Source: Clostridiales bacterium
GTDB taxonomy: Bacteria; Bacillota; Clostridia; Oscillospirales; Oscillospiraceae
Direction: 5' to 3'
DNA length: 46,992 nucleotides
Assembly (NCBI GenBank): GCA_021205695.1
Contig: JAJPXB010000033.1
Coordinates: forward strand, 1-46,992
Shown here: one piece after another, positions 43,040-46,992 of the stretch
Position numbering within the stretch: position 1 is the first letter of the stretch
Layout of the letters: the number at the start of each line of letters is the position of its first letter
Translations under genes and position numbers: made by a program
Notes under the pieces: model-generated
Seen by the model: only the letters and a program-made list of their open reading frames with translations
Told to the model about the DNA's origin: nothing
Databases searched by the model: none

Positions 43040-43843
43040 TTACGGCTGCTTGCCGATATAGGCCAGGATGCCGCCGTCCACATACAAGATCTGTCCGTTG
43101 ACGAAGTTGGAGGCGTCGGAGGCCAGGAACACCGCCGGGCCGGTCAGGTCGTCCACCGTGCCCCAGCGCTCCGCCGGGGTCTTGGCGCAGATGAACTGGT
43201 CGAAGGGGTGGCGGCTGCCGTCGGCCTGTAGCTCCCGCAGCGGGGCAGTCTGGGGGGTGGCGATATACCCCGGGCCGATGCCGTTGCACTGGATGTTCTG
43301 CCCGCCGAACTCGGAGCAGATGTTTTTGGTGAGCATCTTCAGCCCGCCCTTGGCGGCGGCGTAGGCGGAGACGGTCTCCCGCCCCAGCTCGCTCATCATG
43401 GAGCAGATGTTGATGATCTTGCCGTGTCCCTTGGCGATCATCCCCGGCAGCACCGCCTTGGAGACGATGAAGGGGGCGTTCAGGTCCACGTCCACCACCT
43501 GACGGAATTCGGCGGCGGACATCTCGCACATGGGGATGCGCTTGATGATGCCGGCGTTGTTCACCAGGATGTCGATGACGCCGACCTCCTCGCGGATTTG
43601 GGCCACCATGGCCTGCACCTGCTCCTCGTCGGTGACGTCGCAGAGATAGCCCCTGGCGTCGACGCCCGCCGCCCGGTAGGCCGCCTCCGCCTGGGCCAGC
43701 CGCTCCGCATTGTGGCCGTTAAAGACGATTTTGGCCCCCGCCTCGCCGAAGGCCTTTGCAATGGCGAAGCCGATGCCGTAGGTGCCGCCGGTGACCAGCG
43801 CCAGCTTTCCCTCCAGGGAGAATGCGTCCAGAATGTTGCTCAT
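43040..43843 (-). CDS. kduD: 2-dehydro-3-deoxy-D-gluconate 5-dehydrogenase / gluconate 5-dehydrogenase
   Basis: 267 residues from ATG 43843, chosen because TGAGGTGA lies 6 bases upstream; a GTG nine bases earlier overlaps the previous stop. It is an SDR with VTGGTYGIGFAIA, NNAGIIKR, the catalytic Ser in INICSMMSELG and Tyr/Lys in YAAAKGG. KduD reduces 2,5-diketo-3-deoxygluconate to 2-keto-3-deoxygluconate (KDG), the step after KduI. The adjacent kduI gene supports this over a general gluconate dehydrogenase. No kdgK or kdgA is in the window. Confidence 0.88.
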   Translation of the reverse strand: MSNILDAFSLEGKLALVTGGTYGIGFAIAKAFGEAGAKIVFNGHNAERLAQAEAAYRAAGVDARGYLCDVTDEEQVQAMVAQIREEVGVIDILVNNAGIIKRIPMCEMSAAEFRQVVDVDLNAPFIVSKAVLPGMIAKGHGKIINICSMMSELGRETVSAYAAAKGGLKMLTKNICSEFGGQNIQCNGIGPGYIATPQTAPLRELQADGSRHPFDQFICAKTPAERWGTVDDLTGPAVFLASDASNFVNGQILYVDGGILAYIGKQP

Positions 43844-43848
43844 GCCGC

Positions 43849-44691
43849 TCACCTCAGATCGGGGATGTCGATGTTGTCCATGTCGTCAAAGGCCTGGTTT
43901 TCCCCGCCCATGGCCCAGATGAAGGTGTAGTTGCTGGTGCCCGCTCCGGCGTGGATGGACCAGGAGGGGGAGATCACCGCCTCCTCGTTGTGCATGACGA
44001 TGTGGCGGGTCTCCTGGCCCTCCCCCATCATGTGAAAGACCACGTTGCCCTCCGGGATGTCGAAGTAGGTGTAGATCTCCATCCGCCGCTCGTGGGTGTG
44101 GGCGGGCATGGTGTTCCACACGCTGCCCGGCTCCAGGACGGTCATGCCCATGGAGAGCTGGCAGGTGGGGAGCACGTCGGGATGGATGAACTGGTTGATG
44201 ACCCGCTTGTTGGAGGTCTCCATACTGCCCAGGGGCCGCTTGGCGGCGTCGGCCAGCTTGATGAGCCGGGTCTCATAGGAGCAGTGGGCCGGGGCGGACA
44301 CCATGTAGAACTTGGCAGGGGCCTCCGGGCTGTCGCTGGAGAAAAGCACCTCCTTCGCCCCCCGGGTGATGTACAGGCAGTCCTTGTTCCCCATGGGGTA
44401 GACCGTGCCGTCCACCCGGATCTCGCCGGGCGCGCCGATGTTGAAGATGCCGATCTCCCGGCGCTCCAGGAAGTAGTTCGTGCCGAAGCTGGCCCAGACG
44501 TCGATGCCCTTGTCGATGGACACAGTCTCGTGTACCGGCATACAGCCCAGCGTGACCATCCGGTCCACATGGCTGTATACCGCCGTCACCCGGTCGGGCT
44601 GGTACAGGTTTTGGATCAGAAACTCGTCCCGCAGCTCCTGGGTGGTGTAGCGTTTGACGTCTCTCTGGTTGGCAGAATAGCGGATGTCCAT
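43849..44691 (-). CDS. kduI: 5-keto-4-deoxyuronate isomerase
   Basis: 280 residues. KduI isomerises 4-deoxy-5-hexulose-uronate, made from unsaturated uronates of pectin or glycosaminoglycans, to 2,5-diketo-3-deoxygluconate. The start MDIRYSANQRDVKRYTTQELRDEFL is highly typical. The cupin metal ligands are visible as HTHERRMEIYTYFD (His, His, Glu) and a later His in ETRHIVMHNEE, and the C-terminus FIWAMGGENQAFDDMDNI is conserved. AAAGGAGAAACTG precedes ATG 44691. It lies 28 bases after the chimeric gene and 5 bases before kduD. Confidence 0.95.
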   Translation of the reverse strand: MDIRYSANQRDVKRYTTQELRDEFLIQNLYQPDRVTAVYSHVDRMVTLGCMPVHETVSIDKGIDVWASFGTNYFLERREIGIFNIGAPGEIRVDGTVYPMGNKDCLYITRGAKEVLFSSDSPEAPAKFYMVSAPAHCSYETRLIKLADAAKRPLGSMETSNKRVINQFIHPDVLPTCQLSMGMTVLEPGSVWNTMPAHTHERRMEIYTYFDIPEGNVVFHMMGEGQETRHIVMHNEEAVISPSWSIHAGAGTSNYTFIWAMGGENQAFDDMDNIDIPDLR

Positions 44692-44719
44692 AATAGCAGT
44701 TTCTCCTTTACATTGAATT

Positions 44720-45523
44720 TCAAAGATAGTCCACCTGGGTCCGGATCGTCTGCACGCCCTTCCGGATGGCGTACACCGCCATGGGGATGGAGGTCTTGGT
44801 GGCGATCAGGTTGGTGTTGGGGTCGGGGATGAGCACCTCTCCCCTGCCGTCCCCGGACAGAGAGGTGACGGCGCAGCGGTCGCCCCGGCTGACCACCTCG
44901 GACACAGGCCCCTCCGCCCTCCGGGAGAAGGAGATGCGGTCGTCGGTGGAGAGGGCGAAGCCGCAGTCATAGGCGGTGCAGTCGAAGCCGCTCTCGATCG
45001 TGTGGATGCGCAGATGGCCCCGCTCGTTGGGGACGAGCCGGGTGCGCACCCGGATGCCCTCCAGGGGCGACCAGCGGAAGTCCAGCCCGTCCTCCCCGAC
45101 GCGGTATCCCGGCTCCACCAGGTCCTTCACATAGAAGTAGCCCCCCACCCGGAAGCAGAGCATGCTGTCCGGAGCCATCTCCCCCAGGGTCACGGGGGTG
45201 CGGGAGATGCTGAAGGCGAACCGGCTGGAGTAGGCGAACTTGCTGTACTTCTCCACCGTATGGCTGTGGCCGTCCGCCTGCAGACGCCCCGGCACCAGGG
45301 CCACCACGTTGTCCCGCCCCCGCTGGAGGAACATCCCGGCGTGGGCCAGGTAATGCTGCCGCTCCGCCTTCCGGCAGATCTTGTCGTAGATCTTCCGGCA
45401 GCAGGCCTCCGGGTCGGGGTCGGCGCAGGAGAGCAGGGAGATGCCCATGGTGATGGTGCGGATGTCCAGGTGCTGCTGGTCGATCATCTCGATGGTCTGC
45501 ATGATCTCATTTCTACTCAGCAT
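44720..45523 (-). CDS. Chimeric gene: N-terminus of DUF711 (UPF0210) fused in frame to the C-terminus of DUF2264
   Basis: 267 residues. Residues 1 to about 54 (EIMQTIEMIDQQHLDIRTI then TMGISLLSCADPDPEA and KIYDKICRKAER) match the start of UPF0210/DUF711, a protein normally about 450 residues long and encoded right after an ACT-domain gene, as here. From about residue 55 (QHYLAHAGMFLQRG, then HSHTVEKYSKFAYSSRFAFS, MAPDSMLCF and NLIATKTSIP) it matches the C-terminal beta domain of DUF2264, a polysaccharide-lyase-like family of about 600 residues. The joint lies near 45350-45370. Both catalytic cores are missing, so the product is probably non-functional or altered. The promoter side comes from the housekeeping gene. 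Confidence 0.7.
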   Translation of the reverse strand: MLSRNEIMQTIEMIDQQHLDIRTITMGISLLSCADPDPEACCRKIYDKICRKAERQHYLAHAGMFLQRGRDNVVALVPGRLQADGHSHTVEKYSKFAYSSRFAFSISRTPVTLGEMAPDSMLCFRVGGYFYVKDLVEPGYRVGEDGLDFRWSPLEGIRVRTRLVPNERGHLRIHTIESGFDCTAYDCGFALSTDDRISFSRRAEGPVSEVVSRGDRCAVTSLSGDGRGEVLIPDPNTNLIATKTSIPMAVYAIRKGVQTIRTQVDYL

Positions 45524-45532
45524 GGCAGTCCC

Positions 45533-45802
45533 TCAGATCCGGTGCATGGCGTTGAAGATGTCTTCCCGCTGGACGTGGATGGTCAGGCCCAGGCCCCTGC
45601 CCTCCTCCTGGAGGTACTGGACCAGCCGGGCAAAGGGCAGCTCCGTCTGCTCCGCGTCCACCATCATGATCATGGTGAAGTAGTCCTGCATGACGGTCTG
45701 GCTGATGTCCAGCACGTTGACCTGGTTCTTGGCCAGCAGAGCGCAGACGTCCGCGATGATGCCCACTCTGTCCTGTCCCACGACGGTTACGATTGCGCGC
45801 AT
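45533..45802 (-). CDS. ACT domain protein (UPF0237 family)
   Basis: 89 residues: MRAIVTVVGQDRVGIIADVCALL, then NVLDISQTVMQDYFTMIMMVD. This is a single ACT domain of the UPF0237 type. In many Bacillota this gene is paired with UPF0210 (DUF711). Here only the first part of that partner remains, 9 bases downstream. It probably binds a small effector, but its physiological role is not settled. ATG 45802 lies within the last codons of the HD gene (16-base overlap) and follows AGAGAGGTCATCGCC. Confidence 0.88.
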   Translation of the reverse strand: MRAIVTVVGQDRVGIIADVCALLAKNQVNVLDISQTVMQDYFTMIMMVDAEQTELPFARLVQYLQEEGRGLGLTIHVQREDIFNAMHRI

Positions 45803-46413
45803 GGCGATGACCTCTCTTCTGTGATATCGTATCCCTGCAGCTCGTCCAGGGTCAGACGGAAGCTGGGGAGATAGTGCTCCATAAAGTAGTGCAGGGCGGG
45901 GAGGGGGTTCTCCTCCAGGGCGGCGTAGGTCTGCTCCCCCGCCCGGTTGAACTCGTCGTTGCCCGCCTTCCGCTCCTCCACGCACTTGAGGTAGGCGGAG
46001 AGCTTGTCCGCCGCCTTGACCACCGCCTCCACCTCCGGGTCGGTGGGCTGCAGGAGGGGCTGGAACTGGCCGCGCAGCTCCTCCGGCAGCATGGACAGCA
46101 GCTGCTCCGCCGCCCTGTCCTCCACCTCCTGATAGGAGGCCCGGAGGGTGCGGTTGTAGTATTTGATGGGGGTGGGCATATCCCCGGTGATGATCTCGGT
46201 GGCGTCGTGGTACAGGGCGGTGAGGGCCACCTGCCCCGGGTCGATCTGTCCCCCGAAATACTGGTTCTGGATGACCGCCAGGGCGTGGGCCAGGACCGCC
46301 ACCTGATGAGAGTGCTCCTGGACGTTCTCCCGGTCCGTGTTGCGCATGAGCGCCCAGCGGTCGATGTACCGCATGCGGGAGATGAGGGCGAAAAAGGCGT
46401 GGTCGTTTGCCAT
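45787..46413 (-). CDS. HD-domain 5'-nucleotidase-like protein (YfbR family)
   Basis: 208 residues from ATG 46413, 2 bases after the HPr-like gene. The metal-binding HD pattern is His 34 in QEHSHQVAVLAHALA, His-Asp in TALYHDATEIITGDMPTPIKYYN, and a later Asp in KAADKLSAYLKC. YfbR-type enzymes dephosphorylate deoxynucleoside 5'-monophosphates. A long frame upstream of this start is not coding. It is coupled to the ACT gene by a 16-base overlap. Confidence 0.88.
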   Translation of the reverse strand: MANDHAFFALISRMRYIDRWALMRNTDRENVQEHSHQVAVLAHALAVIQNQYFGGQIDPGQVALTALYHDATEIITGDMPTPIKYYNRTLRASYQEVEDRAAEQLLSMLPEELRGQFQPLLQPTDPEVEAVVKAADKLSAYLKCVEERKAGNDEFNRAGEQTYAALEENPLPALHYFMEHYLPSFRLTLDELQGYDITEERSSPCAQS

Positions 46414-46415
46414 GG

Positions 46416-46664
46416 TCAGTCCTCCGCCTCCACCTGGAACCGCCTGCTCAGCCGGTCGAACTGCGCAATGTCCTCCGGCGCGCCCTGGACCGCGATCTCC
46501 ACCGGATTGGACAGGTCGATGGAGAACAGGCCCAGGATGGACTTGCCGTCCACCACATAGCGGCCGGAGCGCACGTCGATCTCGCAGGCCGACTGTCCGG
46601 CCACGGCGACGAATTCCTTCACGGTGTCTATGGAGTTCAGGTTTGCCCGGAACTGCTTTTTCAT
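46416..46664 (-). CDS. HPr-like protein lacking the phosphotransfer histidine
   Basis: 82 residues with the HPr fold pattern: SIDTVKEFVAVAGQSACEIDV, VDGKSILGLFSIDL and the closing PVEIAVQG strand. The regulatory serine region is kept (Ser 42 in KSILG, equivalent to Ser 46 of HPr). The GLHARPA segment with His 15 is replaced by NLNSID, so it cannot carry phosphate in the sugar PTS. In that respect it resembles Crh, an HPr paralogue used only for regulation. AAAGGAAATCGACC precedes ATG 46664. First gene of the long minus-strand run. Confidence 0.82.
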   Translation of the reverse strand: MKKQFRANLNSIDTVKEFVAVAGQSACEIDVRSGRYVVDGKSILGLFSIDLSNPVEIAVQGAPEDIAQFDRLSRRFQVEAED

Positions 46665-46737
46665 GGTCGATTTCCTTTCCGGGGCGTCCGCCGCCCCGTC
46701 CGTTCGTTGTGACCCGGCCCCGCGCCGGTCGGCCCCC

Positions 46738-46767
46738 ATTATAGCGTGCCTCCCCGGGCGTTTGCAA
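46738..46767 (-). promoter_or_regulatory. Promoter of the HPr-like/HD/ACT/uronate run
   Basis: On the minus strand TTGCAA, an 18-base spacer and TATAAT, about 75 bases before ATG 46664. It is the only convincing promoter seen ahead of the nine-gene run. Confidence 0.6.
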
Positions 46768-46992
46768 GGGGGAGAGGGCCACAAAGTCCGTCCCCCGCCG
46801 CCGTCCTTTTTTCATGGATATACAAAAAGAAATATGATTCACATATTAGGGGCGCGGAGCCGTCCCCGCCCCTCCCTGCAAGTATACCCGAATCCGTCCC
46901 CGATTGCAAGACCAACGCGGCCCGGCGGGGCCTCAGATCTGTAGCATTACAATAGATGTGAGACCAGAGGATAGAAAAAGGCGATTGAGTTT
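46768..46992. other. Intergenic end of the window
   Basis: No coding frame is supported. GGGGCGcgGAGCCGTCCCCGCCCC forms a GC dyad near 46850-46872. TACAAT at 46948-46953 could be the -10 of a plus-strand gene beyond the edge. Confidence 0.3.

Noticed and set aside
46873-46992. A riboswitch or T-box leader at the right edge
   Set aside because: Only a TACAAT box and no diagnostic T-box or riboswitch motif is visible before the window ends.

Overview
The window is a high-G+C, gene-dense chromosomal segment of a Bacillota (Clostridia) anaerobe. The best fit is a gut member of the Oscillospirales/Oscillospiraceae. Evidence: a crt-hbd-bcd-etfBA butyrate gene cluster, strong AGGAGG ribosome binding sites, sigma-A promoters (TTGACA-N17-TATAAT type), several Gly/Ser/Asp-rich lipoproteins and host/plant-glycan hydrolases. 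This is inferred from gene content only; no 16S rRNA gene is present. No plasmid, phage, insertion sequence or CRISPR array was seen.

Layout. (1) 1-3145: the end of an unknown gene, a sugar isomerase/epimerase-like TIM barrel and a GH78 alpha-L-rhamnosidase. (2) 3146-5666: an AT-richer accessory patch with an arylsulfotransferase-type lipoprotein, flanked by degenerate gene remnants. One remnant is the C-terminus of a sugar-binding ABC lipoprotein. (3) 5667-12664: mostly housekeeping genes: YbaK deacylase, BioY under a BirA-like operator, DUF1284, tRNA-Pro(UGG), TyrA, DUF975, RF2 without a frameshift site, and an OmpR-type two-component system. (4) 13018-16203: a Big_2 membrane protein, an NlpC/P60 secreted hydrolase and an orphan small gene. 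(5) 16501-21527: crt-hbd-bcd-etfB-etfA, with a Rex-like site just downstream of the promoter -10. (6) 21631-24742: a GH3-like lipoprotein and a small acidic repeat lipoprotein behind a consensus promoter whose spacer is a (TA)9 tract. (7) 24914-27909: DUF2798, a zinc-ribbon protein, and a PlsY/MGDG-synthase-type glycosyltransferase pair for membrane lipids. (8) 27996-36168: a LytTR two-component system directly upstream of an operon encoding a membrane-tethered, domain-permuted GH3, a 4-TM small protein and a GH2 enzyme. A 21-bp-period direct repeat lies upstream of that operon. (9) 36240-38973: an SDR reductase, an RluA pseudouridine synthase and a rhomboid-like zinc-ribbon protein. (10) 39102-46767: a minus-strand run of HPr-like, HD, ACT, a chimeric DUF711/DUF2264 gene, kduI, kduD, a GH78-like protein and beta-glucuronidase.

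Together the accessory parts point to scavenging of rhamnose- and uronate-containing glycans and glycosides, feeding a butyrate-forming fermentation. The two strongest leads are these. First, a deletion appears to have fused the start of a housekeeping gene to the end of a polysaccharide-lyase-like gene, placing a uronate operon behind a housekeeping promoter. Second, a probably self-contained LytTR-regulated unit (two-component system plus doubly anchored permuted GH3, small membrane protein and GH2) has no described function that I recognise.
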